From NCBI GenBank assembly GCA_944393605.1, contig CALYAO010000022.1, positions 1 through 58,356 on the forward strand: a DNA stretch of 58,356 bases. Reading direction: 5' to 3'. The notes under the pieces are model-generated. The model was not told where the DNA came from. It saw only the letters and a program-made list of their open reading frames with translations, and made no database searches. The translations under genes and the position numbers were made by a program. This document shows, in pieces, positions 23,648 to 32,646 of the stretch (positions are counted from its first letter, which is position 1; the number at the start of each line of letters is the position of its first letter). The DNA comes from an uncultured Clostridia bacterium (GTDB taxonomy: Bacteria; Bacillota; Clostridia; UBA1381; UBA9506).

Positions 23648-26242
23648 CTACTGTATATTGTCGTACACCACAACCAGCTTGGGAACGGTGTTGGTGAAGT
23701 AGATAAAGATCTTGGATGCCACATCCCCAAAATCCTGGTAGGCGCGGATGTCCGAAACCGAACCCTTGCGCGCACGCAGCCCGTCCGGCCCATCTGAGAG
23801 CACCACCACCTGTGACTGCTCCAGATTCGCATATTCGTCGGGCGTCACACCAGCACCGGGTGCCGTCGTGCTCAAGGCAACCATCGTGCCGTCTTTTTGC
23901 AGCACATACTTGGCAACAATGCGGAAGATGTTGCCGTAGTCAGCCTGCACCGCATAATCGGGGTGAATCGTACCCGTAACCGAGTCATAGGCCTTGACCA
24001 TCTTGACTACCTCTCCCGAGATGTTGGTCGCATACTTAATGATATCCCCCGGATGCAGGTCAATTTCTTGCAGCAAATCATCGTTCTCCACAAACAGATC
24101 CGATTCAGCGCCCGTCTGGGAATATCCCTCCAGCTTGGTGCGCGGTTCCCCGTCCGCATTGACCGCTTCTACCCATTTGGTCACACAAAAGATGGGCGAT
24201 GGATTTTCAATCTCACTGTTGCCATCCGGAATCTCCACTACCACCACATCCGGCATCAGCGCATCCGCCTTGGTGGAGAACGCCTGCACGGTGTAGTCGG
24301 TGGAGGGCATGAAGTAGCTGATGCTGTTGGTGGAGAACTTGTCATCCTCCGCAAACTTGGGATTGGTCGGCACCATCAGCACCTTGGTGTTGTCACTTAA
24401 GAAAAACTGTGCATTGAGGGTCCGTGTAGCACCATAGTACCGAAGCTTTGCCTTGGGACCAAAGGAACGCAGGGAATCATCCGTTTCCGCCGAGGTCTTA
24501 TCGACGGTATCCAGCTTGATGAGGATGCCGCTGCCATTCAACTCATATTTGACCATCTGCGGCATGAATTCACCGCCGTCCAGCATACTGGCGGGGATCA
24601 CATTGTCCTCGATCTGGATGCCGTCCACTTTGAGCTTCTCCGAAACATCGCGGTACACCATTTCCCCTTCCAGCGTAAACATCTTCGCCGTCAGCTTCCG
24701 GTCCATCCCATTGTCATTGACCAGATTGACCAAGAACGCATATCCTTCCAGATTGACATCCCGCTGGAAGCCCACAATACGGCCCGCATTGTCCAGATAG
24801 AACGAACCGGTATCCCCCAGCTTAACTTCCGTCGTCACGGGGCATCCCGCAGCGATTTCATATGTGTCACCGCCGATGACCAGCTTGCCGCCTTCTCCTT
24901 CGGACACAATCTCATCCACGGTTCCCTGTACCTCCTCGGTCAGCACGAGGATATCCACAATCTGTCCGTCCGCACTGACGGCCGCCATCAGCACGTTATA
25001 AGGCTGGATATCTGAGATGGTGACATCATCTCCATATAAATCCTGCATACGATAATACTCAGTGTCTTGGCTGTCCAGCGAAAGCAGCTTGGTGTTGTCA
25101 TACTTATCCACCACGCGGCGGTTTTCCGTGTCAACCGAGCCAACCAGAATGGTCTCATAGTTGGTCACCACCGCAACATCAAATCCGGCGCCCGTCCCGC
25201 TGCTGGTCAGCACCACCCGGCCGGCATACGGCACGGTGAAATCCCCCGTCGCGCGGCCGTTTTCCACCACTTTGAGCTGGCCCGCAAGCTGCACTTCTTC
25301 CACATCTGCATCCTTGTCTCCATCGGGCCAATAGGACAGAGTATTGCCCGAAAGCCCCTCAATATACTCCGCAGGGATGTTCACGGTATCCCCCTCGCGG
25401 GTGTCGTCCAAAACCAGCACCAGTGTCTGCTCGTTGCCGTCTTCCTGTATGTAGTAGAGCACATTGCGCCCAATCAAGCTGTCATAGTCCCCGTCACAGG
25501 GATAGACGACATAATCGATCTCCAGATTGCCTTCCCCAACGCCTTCGGGCTGCGTCAGCCTGGTATACCGCGTCGCGGTCACCATGCCGCGCGCCTTCTT
25601 GATGCGCCGCGTCGCCCAGAGCAAGGTTTCTTCGGTATATGTTGTGGTATCTCCCTCCACGCCCGACGTGGTAAGCATCACAGCATCCAGCGCGTTATAC
25701 AGCAGCCGTGTGGCAACCCCATGCAGCAGGATGCCGTCTTCGGGGGCCGTAATGCCGCCCAAAACGCCCGCACGCCGCGCCGCAATAAACGTCCCTGCGG
25801 GGAATCCGCCGCTGCGCTCGATGATTCCGGCATAGCCCATGCCCTTCATCAGAACGCTGACCGCTTGGTCATACGTCATCGCATCATCGGGCAAAAAGGT
25901 GCCATCTCCAAAGCCCGAGACGATCCCCATATAATACGCTGTTACAATGGCGGGGCCATACGGATGGCTGTCGTCCACATCCGAAAAGGGGCTCACCTGC
26001 CCGCTCAGCTCCACGCCCAGCGTTGCCATGACATCCCGCACAAACGCACCGCGGCTCACCACTTCATCGCTGGTGTGGCTATCCTGTGCACCTTCCTCTA
26101 AAATGCCCAGTTCGGACAGTGCAAACAGCTGCTGCTGATATGCATCCTCGTCCACCAACGCATCCTCCGCGCCGACAAACCACGCCGGCACGCACGTAAC
26201 CGCCAGCAAGAAACTCAGCCATATGGCCAGTGCTTTTTTCAT
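23648..26242 (-). CDS. SLH-domain surface protein of unknown function
   Basis: 864-aa exported protein with a signal peptide (KKALAIWLSFLLAVTCVPAWFVGAEDA) and three N-terminal SLH repeats (about 35-200), the middle one clearest (FSDVDDSHPYGPAIVTAYYMGIVSGFGDGTFLPDD). The remaining 650 residues are all-beta with recurring short OB/SH3-like segments (DGDYDSLIGRNVLYY, GTVDEIVSEGEGGKLVIGGDTYEI, LHPGDIIKYATN), as in S-layer-like proteins. No catalytic domain is recognised. Its start overlaps the upstream stop as ATGA (26239-26242). Given its place between two other SLH proteins, it is probably a structural or glycan-docking part of the same surface assembly. Confidence 0.75.
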   Translation of the reverse strand: MKKALAIWLSFLLAVTCVPAWFVGAEDALVDEDAYQQQLFALSELGILEEGAQDSHTSDEVVSRGAFVRDVMATLGVELSGQVSPFSDVDDSHPYGPAIVTAYYMGIVSGFGDGTFLPDDAMTYDQAVSVLMKGMGYAGIIERSGGFPAGTFIAARRAGVLGGITAPEDGILLHGVATRLLYNALDAVMLTTSGVEGDTTTYTEETLLWATRRIKKARGMVTATRYTRLTQPEGVGEGNLEIDYVVYPCDGDYDSLIGRNVLYYIQEDGNEQTLVLVLDDTREGDTVNIPAEYIEGLSGNTLSYWPDGDKDADVEEVQLAGQLKVVENGRATGDFTVPYAGRVVLTSSGTGAGFDVAVVTNYETILVGSVDTENRRVVDKYDNTKLLSLDSQDTEYYRMQDLYGDDVTISDIQPYNVLMAAVSADGQIVDILVLTEEVQGTVDEIVSEGEGGKLVIGGDTYEIAAGCPVTTEVKLGDTGSFYLDNAGRIVGFQRDVNLEGYAFLVNLVNDNGMDRKLTAKMFTLEGEMVYRDVSEKLKVDGIQIEDNVIPASMLDGGEFMPQMVKYELNGSGILIKLDTVDKTSAETDDSLRSFGPKAKLRYYGATRTLNAQFFLSDNTKVLMVPTNPKFAEDDKFSTNSISYFMPSTDYTVQAFSTKADALMPDVVVVEIPDGNSEIENPSPIFCVTKWVEAVNADGEPRTKLEGYSQTGAESDLFVENDDLLQEIDLHPGDIIKYATNISGEVVKMVKAYDSVTGTIHPDYAVQADYGNIFRIVAKYVLQKDGTMVALSTTAPGAGVTPDEYANLEQSQVVVLSDGPDGLRARKGSVSDIRAYQDFGDVASKIFIYFTNTVPKLVVVYDNIQ

Positions 26243-27936
26243 GATTCCAGCCCCCCTGTCAGCAGTTGATCCACCATCACACACATCTCCGCGCGGGTCG
26301 CGCCGTCCGCCGGACGGAAAGCACCGTCCGCATCGCCGTTTAGAACGCCGGCACGCTGCAGCGCCGTCACGCTGTCTGCGGCATAGGATGCAATCTGGTC
26401 CGCATCCACAAATGCAGCCGCATCCTCAGTCTGTGCCAGCGTCTTGGACATCGCCTCCGCCGCACGGCACAGCATGACCGCCATATCCTGGCGGCTGATT
26501 GCTTCACCCTTGCCAAACCGCCCGTCGGGATATCCGCTTACAATACCGGCTGAGACGGCGGCTTGCAGATAGGGATAAAACCAGTCGCCTTCGGACACAT
26601 CCACAAAAGACAGCGCCTCACCGCCCTGGGTCATGCCAAAGGCCGTCACGACAATCTTCACAAACTCTTCCCGCTTGACGCCGTCATTGGGGCGGAAGCT
26701 GCCGTCCCCGTCGCCGCTCACCACATTTTGTTCGGCCAGGCGTTCAATCGCATCCTTGGCCCATGTGATGTCCGCGATATCCGTAAAACGCTCCTCTGGA
26801 TCGGGGGTAGACGGCGAAACCGGGGGTGGCGTTGGGTCGATCACCTGAATGGAGCCGGAGGGACGACCACTGCCTGAGCCAGATCCTGAACCCGAGCCGC
26901 CGCCTGTATTCCCTGTGGGCTGGTGTTCGTTGTCATACTGATCCGAAACTGCGTCATTAAACGCATCCACAAACGCCTGCCGGGATATAAAGTGTCTGCC
27001 CGTCAGCGCCACACTCACCTGCCCCGGTTCTTTCAGGTCCGCATAAGGAGAGGCAGAGAGGTTGATACCCAGGATGTCCGCATAGTCCGAAAGCAGCTGC
27101 GTCACCGCTTCATGGCTGGTAGTCGCCGCAAGCAATTCCAGCACGACCGCCTCGTTAAACAACTGCCGCACCTCTTCCATGGAGGTGCAGTGGGTATTGA
27201 GATAAGCCGTCAGGATGGATTCTTCTTTTTTTGCATCCTGCGCAAGCTCGGTATAGGCTTCATACATGCGCTCGCCGTCCAACGCGAGGTAAGCCGCATA
27301 CTCTGTCAAGACTGTTTTGACATCTGCCGCCGTCTCCACCTCGCTGCGCAATGCCTGCACCGCAATCTCAGACAGCGCTACGGCCTGCAGGCCCGCCAGA
27401 TCCGTATATGCGCCCGGCGCCACCAGCTTGTTGCAAACCTCGATGGGCAGCGTGTCAAAATAGGCATTGGAAATCCCCAAGATCCGCTGGTTGCCCGGCG
27501 TTAGCAGATCCTGCAGCGCCTTCGCATCCGTCATGGTGGACACCGTTTGGTAAAGCGTTTCGGATTCTTCGGGGTTGACATAATAAAAGGTTCCCTGGAA
27601 GGGTTTATCTAGGTCATAGGCGCCCAGCGTCAACACGTAATCCCCCGAAAGGTAGACATCCGCCAGCTGAAACTGCACCGGTCCAAAAGCCCCGGCGGCA
27701 TCCGTCTCCAGCACGGTCGCATAGGCGGCCTCCGCGCCGCCCTGGGCACGCACATCCACCGTGACAATTCGGTTATACGATGCTTCGGGCAGCGTTCCTG
27801 ACAACGTGAGTGTACCTGTTACAACATCCTCTTTTATAAAATTCTCCGCAGACTGCATGGGCTCGTCCGCCAGTACGGGAAAGAGTCCCAAGACCAGGAA
27901 ACAGCCCAGCAGCATGGAGATGATCCGTTTTTTCAT
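26239..27936 (-). CDS. SLH-anchored surface protein with Gly/Ser linker
   Basis: 565-aa exported protein (signal peptide KKRIISMLLGCFLVLGLFPVLADE). An N-terminal beta domain (about 40-130: VTGTLTLSGTLPEAS ... FQLADVYLSGDYVLTLG) is followed by an all-helical region (about 130-330), a Gly-Ser-Pro linker (about 335-380, GGGSGSGSGSGSGRPSGS), and three C-terminal SLH repeats (about 385-560: WAKDAIERLAEQNVVSGDGD and two more). The helical region resembles that of the next SLH enzyme, so both may share an assembly interface. The start is the ATG at 27936, although the ribosome site AAAGGA is 12 nt away; a GTG 3 bp upstream is also possible. Confidence 0.75.
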   Translation of the reverse strand: MKKRIISMLLGCFLVLGLFPVLADEPMQSAENFIKEDVVTGTLTLSGTLPEASYNRIVTVDVRAQGGAEAAYATVLETDAAGAFGPVQFQLADVYLSGDYVLTLGAYDLDKPFQGTFYYVNPEESETLYQTVSTMTDAKALQDLLTPGNQRILGISNAYFDTLPIEVCNKLVAPGAYTDLAGLQAVALSEIAVQALRSEVETAADVKTVLTEYAAYLALDGERMYEAYTELAQDAKKEESILTAYLNTHCTSMEEVRQLFNEAVVLELLAATTSHEAVTQLLSDYADILGINLSASPYADLKEPGQVSVALTGRHFISRQAFVDAFNDAVSDQYDNEHQPTGNTGGGSGSGSGSGSGRPSGSIQVIDPTPPPVSPSTPDPEERFTDIADITWAKDAIERLAEQNVVSGDGDGSFRPNDGVKREEFVKIVVTAFGMTQGGEALSFVDVSEGDWFYPYLQAAVSAGIVSGYPDGRFGKGEAISRQDMAVMLCRAAEAMSKTLAQTEDAAAFVDADQIASYAADSVTALQRAGVLNGDADGAFRPADGATRAEMCVMVDQLLTGGLES

Positions 27937-27965
27937 CACAATACCCAATCCTTTCTCGGCTTTTT

Positions 27966-29738
27966 TTACCGTACCTCTTGTAGAACAGACAACGGGCGCA
28001 TGCCTGCTTCGCTGTCCACCAAAACCGTCCGCATGGATGCCGTCCCTGCTGGGATGGTGGCTGTCGCCTCACAGTCCCCACCTGCCGCCGGCACCGTAGC
28101 TGGCAGGTAAGAACAACCCGTCAGCATCCCTTCCGCATCGTAAAAGCACACCATAACCGCCAGGGTCGCTTCCGCACCCGAACGGTTTTGGATATCGAGA
28201 TGGACGGTAAGGGAAGTTGCTGACCCAAAGCCTTCAAACGGGTCACCCATCTCATCGGTCACCTGGCCAAATACGGCCGCAAAATCTTGCGCTTCCCGGA
28301 TGGGGCCCATGGGGGCACTCGCCACGCTATAACCAGACAGACCATTTGCGTTGCGAGGCGTCACTTCAAACCGCAGATATTTTCCCTCCATGCTTGCAGG
28401 GACCTCCAGTTCCCGGGCGGTCTGACCCGCAACCGGCTGGTAGGTTCCGTCCGCTGTATCCGCAACCAGCCAACGATAGCTGCTGCTTCCCTCGGCGACG
28501 CCATTTGGCGCGGCATAGGTATAGGTTCCCATCACGGTCTCCCCGACCGCAGCGCCCCCTACCACACCGGCATTTGCCGCCTCAGGCAGGTCCACAAAGC
28601 CGATCTGCTCCAGTTCTTCCTGGGTATACAGGCCAGCCAGCTCACTAACCGCATAGTTCTGCACCATCGCGGCCTTCACATCACTGCCAAGGGTCGCCAT
28701 ATCCAATTTGACCGAAGTGAAGAAATCCTTGTCCAACCAGAATGCAGGACGTGCCAACTGGCCACCCGCTTCATTGGAATTCCACTGGTTAATGAGGCCG
28801 CCCATGCGCCCCTGGGGGTCCACCTGTGCCGCCTGTGCGGAGGTCATAACCCGCATGATCAGGTCGGTTGCGGTAACACCCAGGCCACGGGAGGTTCTCA
28901 GCCACTGGCCGGTCGCCAGATTGTAGCCGATTTTGCTGGCATACTGCGTATACTCCGTATAGGAAAGGGGCGCCAAACCACAGGTCACCACATAGTCGTC
29001 CGGGCAGTTGGACGCTGCCAGACCGCCTTCGGTGAGCCACTGGTGGTTCCGGTCAATATGGGACACGATTTCTTCGGGCAATATCTTAAGCTCAGATTTA
29101 TACCCATCCCAAGCCGCGTCTTCCTCCCCCGTGATGACATGGTTGAGAAAATAACCAATATTATACTCACTCTCCGGATTGTAACGCGCATACCCAGGTC
29201 TCACCTCGGTATCAAAGCTCGTCCTTGCATAGTGCTCGTCTGTGATGACGAAATACCGGGAGGTCTCGCTGGCAGGGTCCACGTCCAACAGGATGAAGGA
29301 GCCATTGAAACCCGGAATCCGGAACTTCACCTCCGCAGGCGTGGTCGCCGTCGTCTCCACCCAATTGGAGGAATCGTTCGGCAAATGCACGTTTAAGGGC
29401 CCAAGGGCCTTGGCAACTGACACCGCATCGCTCGCCAGCACCGCCCCGTCCGTCGTCGTCACCTGGACCCGCACAAACTTCTCCCCCTGCGCGTTTTTGA
29501 GCGTATAGGCAGATTCGGTGGCGTCCGCAATGTCAGTAAACGGCCCTGCGGCCGCAGATCCCGCTTGCCACACATACTGCTCTGTCCCATCCGCCCCGGC
29601 GTAATCAGCCGTTAAGGTATAGCCCGGGCGCGGCGTCCCGCTGATGGTAACCTCAGCCGCCAAGACGGGCAGCGCCACCATCACCGAGCATAACAGCATA
29701 AACGCGGTGAACAATCCCAGTATCCGCTTTCTTTTCAT
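27966..29738 (-). CDS. Secreted beta-domain protein of unknown function
   Basis: 590-aa exported protein (signal peptide KRKRILGLFTAFMLLCSVMVALPVLAAE). It opens with an Ig-like module (VTISGTPRPGYTLTADYAG ... YVWQAG ... AYTLKNAQGEKFVRVQVT) of the type found in surface-protein repeats, repeated near residue 420 (GGAAVGETVMGTYTYAAPNG ... YRWLVADTADG). The central 120-410 region (NVHLPNDSSNWVE ... YFVITDEHYAR ... QGRMGGLINQWNSN) has no family I can name. No SLH or sortase signal is present. It is the first gene of the operon that continues with three SLH proteins and the FAD enzyme. The start is the ATG at 29738 after GGAGGGATGAGT. Confidence 0.7.
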   Translation of the reverse strand: MKRKRILGLFTAFMLLCSVMVALPVLAAEVTISGTPRPGYTLTADYAGADGTEQYVWQAGSAAAGPFTDIADATESAYTLKNAQGEKFVRVQVTTTDGAVLASDAVSVAKALGPLNVHLPNDSSNWVETTATTPAEVKFRIPGFNGSFILLDVDPASETSRYFVITDEHYARTSFDTEVRPGYARYNPESEYNIGYFLNHVITGEEDAAWDGYKSELKILPEEIVSHIDRNHQWLTEGGLAASNCPDDYVVTCGLAPLSYTEYTQYASKIGYNLATGQWLRTSRGLGVTATDLIMRVMTSAQAAQVDPQGRMGGLINQWNSNEAGGQLARPAFWLDKDFFTSVKLDMATLGSDVKAAMVQNYAVSELAGLYTQEELEQIGFVDLPEAANAGVVGGAAVGETVMGTYTYAAPNGVAEGSSSYRWLVADTADGTYQPVAGQTARELEVPASMEGKYLRFEVTPRNANGLSGYSVASAPMGPIREAQDFAAVFGQVTDEMGDPFEGFGSATSLTVHLDIQNRSGAEATLAVMVCFYDAEGMLTGCSYLPATVPAAGGDCEATATIPAGTASMRTVLVDSEAGMRPLSVLQEVR

Positions 29739-29784
29739 ACTCATCCCTCCAGAATACCCATTCTTTCGCTTACAATACCACTTT

Positions 29785-29842
29785 ATTATAAGCCAGGCCC
29801 TTCCAATTGGTAAGTAGCCAAAACTGCAAAATAGTTTGCAAT
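29785..29842 (-). promoter_or_regulatory. Promoter with shared activator element (site E)
   Basis: The minus-strand element ATTGCAAACTATTTTGCAG (29824-29842) is followed after 33 bp by TATAAT (29785-29790), with no -35 box. A second half-element CAAACTATGCG in the opposite orientation lies at 29847-29857, toward the divergent sensor gene. Confidence 0.65.
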
Positions 29843-29875
29843 GTTACAAACTATGCGCCATTGCGACGTGTACCG

Positions 29876-29904
29876 TTGCGTTCCCGAGCACGAGGTGCTA
29901 CAAT
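29876..29904 (+). promoter_or_regulatory. Promoter of the membrane sensor gene
   Basis: TTGCGT (29876-29881), a 17-bp spacer and TACAAT (29899-29904) precede the ATG at 29946, which has GTGAGGGGCAAGCC as ribosome site. Confidence 0.55.
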
Positions 29905-29945
29905 AAAAACGCATCCGCCACACAATAGAAAGTGAGGGGCAAGCC

Positions 29946-30941
29946 ATGTTTTTAAAATTCAAATCCAAAATCATGATATTTATGACGCTGGTGACCGTAG
30001 TCTGCTTTTTTACGGTCAGCCTGCTGTGCTACAGTGGCGCCCGCGCCATCGTACTTGCCAACTGCACTTCCCTCGCGCAGGATTACGTGGGACAGCAATG
30101 GGAAAACATCCTGCTGTTCCAAAAGCTGATTGAAAATGCGGCCCGTTCAGTCAGTGAACTGGTGGGCGCCCCAGGTGGCACATCCCATACCGACGACATC
30201 ACCGACCGCCTGGACCGGCTGCAGGCCACCAACCTGTCCATCCGCGGTGTTTCTCTCTACCGCATGGATGGCTCCGCCTATTTCTCCAGCAATGTGTTCA
30301 CCGCCCCCATATTGGCCCAGCTGAAAACCAACCCCGCTATCGCCGGCCTGCTTGCCGGCCATGCGGACGGGCTTTGGACCTACCGTGCATCCGACCTTCC
30401 CATCTACGGCAGCGATGTTTTTACCTCCACCACAAGCGTCATCAGCTATGTCGCCCGCATTCAGAACCCCCAGGGAGACACCGCCGGCATCCTCGTGGTA
30501 GACCTCATCCCCCAGAGCGTTTTGGACTATTTTCAGCCCCATCAGAATTTTCCTTTTGAACTGGAGCAGGCTTATCTCTTTGACAACGGCCACTATGTCA
30601 AAGCCGGAGCGGACACGTCTCCCGACAGCGGCCAGCTGAACGAGGTCACTTCCCATGTAGCAGCGGGGGACACCGCCGTGCGGCTGCATGATAAAAGCCA
30701 GCTTCTCCTCGTGAAAAGCTGGCCCGAAACAAGCATGTCCTTTGCGGTTGTCCTTTCTTTGCATCCACTCATCAACAGTCTGCATCTGTTTTTATGTTGT
30801 CTTCTGATTGTGACACTTGTGATGGTCTGTTTGGTTGCCACGCTGTACCGAAAGCTGTCAAACAGCATCTTTGAGCGGCTGTCCACCCTGTACCACAACA
30901 TCAAAGGGCAGAGCGTCAGCAAGCGCGAAGCAGCAGAATGA
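29946..30941 (+). CDS. Stand-alone membrane sensor with extracellular Cache-like domain
   Basis: 331-aa protein with transmembrane helices at about 9-33 (MIFMTLVTVVCFFTVSLLC) and 280-305 (LFLCCLLIVTLVMVCLVATL), enclosing about 240 extracellular residues that resemble the Cache domains of YesM-type kinases (ATNLSIRGVSLYRMDGSAYFSS ... ISYVARIQNPQGDTAGILVVDL). After the second helix only about 27 residues remain, with no HAMP, kinase or DNA-binding domain. It may be a co-receptor for the convergent histidine kinase, whose gene it overlaps tail-to-tail by 26 bp, or a kinase that lost its output half. It is divergent from the SLH operon. Confidence 0.7.
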   Translation: MFLKFKSKIMIFMTLVTVVCFFTVSLLCYSGARAIVLANCTSLAQDYVGQQWENILLFQKLIENAARSVSELVGAPGGTSHTDDITDRLDRLQATNLSIRGVSLYRMDGSAYFSSNVFTAPILAQLKTNPAIAGLLAGHADGLWTYRASDLPIYGSDVFTSTTSVISYVARIQNPQGDTAGILVVDLIPQSVLDYFQPHQNFPFELEQAYLFDNGHYVKAGADTSPDSGQLNEVTSHVAAGDTAVRLHDKSQLLLVKSWPETSMSFAVVLSLHPLINSLHLFLCCLLIVTLVMVCLVATLYRKLSNSIFERLSTLYHNIKGQSVSKREAAE

Positions 30942-32646
30942 CGCGCGTCCCCTTGCCGACCTCGCTATAGATTTGAATGCCGCATTGCTCCCCGTATTCA
31001 ATTTTGATACGCTGCTCCACATTGCGCAGACCATAGCCGCCCGACTGCCCCTGGGACTTCTGCCACACCGATGCGTCGTTCACGTCAAACCCAACGCCAT
31101 CATCTATGACCTCCAAGATCAGGTGATCGCGTTCCAAAAATCCATTGATGACAATATGCCCCTTGCCCGGCTTGGAACGGATCCCGTGCTTGATCGCGTT
31201 TTCCACCACGGGCTGCAGCGTCAGCTTCAGAATCATCTGCGTCATAACCGCTTCATCCACGTTGTATTCAATCGTAAATTTGTCGGGGAACCGCTGCTCC
31301 TCGATGGTCAAAAAGCTCTTCACCAGTTCCAGTTCTTCCCGCACGGTGATATACTTATCGCCACGGTGCAGGCTGATGCGGTAAAACTTTGCCAGCGCCA
31401 GCACCAGCTTGTCCACATGCTCATACTGGAGCTTCGCCAGCCACGCGATGGTGTCCAGCGTGTTATAAAGAAAATGCGGGTTGATCTGCGCCTGTAGAGC
31501 ATTGAGCTCCAGCGCCCGCTGCTTTTCCTTTTCCTCGTTGTTCTTTTGAATCAGATCCTCAATGCGCTGCAGCATGGCATTGTACTCATTTTCCAACTCC
31601 CAGATTTCATCGCTCGAGGCGCCGCTCCGCATCAAAAGCTGTCCGCGGACCCGCCCGTGAAAATGAGACATGCTCCTGCGCAGACGGTTGAGCGGCCGCG
31701 TCAGCGACGAGGTCACCAACAGCGAGGCCGCAAACGTGATGATGGCAAGCAGACACTCCATCCATACCAGATATTGGTTGATCTTGGACAGAATGGCCGA
31801 AACCTTGGACTTCGGAATGATGCTGACCAACTGCCAATCCAAGCCCAAAGTGCGCAGCGTTCCTTCCAGGCGGGTCACCGAAAAGATGGTGGTCTCTCCA
31901 CAATAGGGCTGTTCATAGCAGGCGTATTCCCGGTCCATCCGCAGCAGCGCACGGTCAAAGATGACACTTCCCACATAAGCGGGATCATGGTGCAGCATCA
32001 CCGTATAGTCGTCCGATACCATGCAGGAGACGCCCCATTGGTTCAACCCCGGTTCGTAGACAGCCTGCAGCTCCTCCGCCTTCAGATACACAACCAGGTA
32101 TCCTAAATTTTGCCCCGTATTGAAGTTGCTGAACTTTCGCCCCAACAGAATATAAGGCCGGTTGTTCGCATCGTGCACAATGCCGCCGCACACCGCCGTT
32201 GCGCTGCTGCCGTCGATCTTTTCAAAAAAAGACCGTGCCGGCAGGGACAGGCCGCTGTCTGAGGCCATTCGAAACACCTCTCCTCTGCCTGTTACCAACG
32301 CAAGGTCCCCAACGGACTGACTGCCCAAAACAGCATCGTTTAAAATTTGACTAATCCGCCTGTTTTTATCTACATGACTGCGAGATGCATCACCCGCAAC
32401 AACATAAACCTCCGGCGTGGACATCAAATCTACGCACCGGAGATTCACGTCGCTCATGACCAGTTCCACGCTTTTAATCATCTCCTGCTGTGCAGATCGC
32501 AGGAAGGCATAAAGGTAGTTGGTCATGATGGTCTGGGAAAAGATGTAGGTTATCAAGAGTGCGAGACTAAAAGACGCAATAAGGGTGGGAATGGAAATGG
32601 TGAGGATCCTGCGTTTGATGGAGCCGGACGGCAGTTTTTTTCTCAC
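30916..32646 (-). CDS. YesM-type sensor histidine kinase
   Basis: 576-aa membrane kinase. Helices at about 13-38 and 293-315 enclose a double-Cache-like extracellular domain. A HAMP linker (about 310-370, SSLTRPLNRLRRSM ... IEDLIQKNNEEKEKQ) leads to the His_kinase (PF06580) domain with phospho-acceptor His391 in QINPHFLYNT and an ATPase domain with N box (VVENAIKHG) and G boxes (DDGVGFD, GYGLRNVEQRI). It would sense an extracellular sugar signal, directly or through a binding protein, and phosphorylate the adjacent response regulator, whose stop it overlaps by 4 bp. It is not linked by a shared promoter to the transporter upstream. Confidence 0.93.
   Translation of the reverse strand: MRKKLPSGSIKRRILTISIPTLIASFSLALLITYIFSQTIMTNYLYAFLRSAQQEMIKSVELVMSDVNLRCVDLMSTPEVYVVAGDASRSHVDKNRRISQILNDAVLGSQSVGDLALVTGRGEVFRMASDSGLSLPARSFFEKIDGSSATAVCGGIVHDANNRPYILLGRKFSNFNTGQNLGYLVVYLKAEELQAVYEPGLNQWGVSCMVSDDYTVMLHHDPAYVGSVIFDRALLRMDREYACYEQPYCGETTIFSVTRLEGTLRTLGLDWQLVSIIPKSKVSAILSKINQYLVWMECLLAIITFAASLLVTSSLTRPLNRLRRSMSHFHGRVRGQLLMRSGASSDEIWELENEYNAMLQRIEDLIQKNNEEKEKQRALELNALQAQINPHFLYNTLDTIAWLAKLQYEHVDKLVLALAKFYRISLHRGDKYITVREELELVKSFLTIEEQRFPDKFTIEYNVDEAVMTQMILKLTLQPVVENAIKHGIRSKPGKGHIVINGFLERDHLILEVIDDGVGFDVNDASVWQKSQGQSGGYGLRNVEQRIKIEYGEQCGIQIYSEVGKGTRVILLLRAC

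Noticed and set aside
19610-27936. Repeated SLH-coding segments as a DNA repeat array or CRISPR
   Set aside because: The repetition is at protein level and divergent in DNA sequence; there are no evenly spaced identical repeats.
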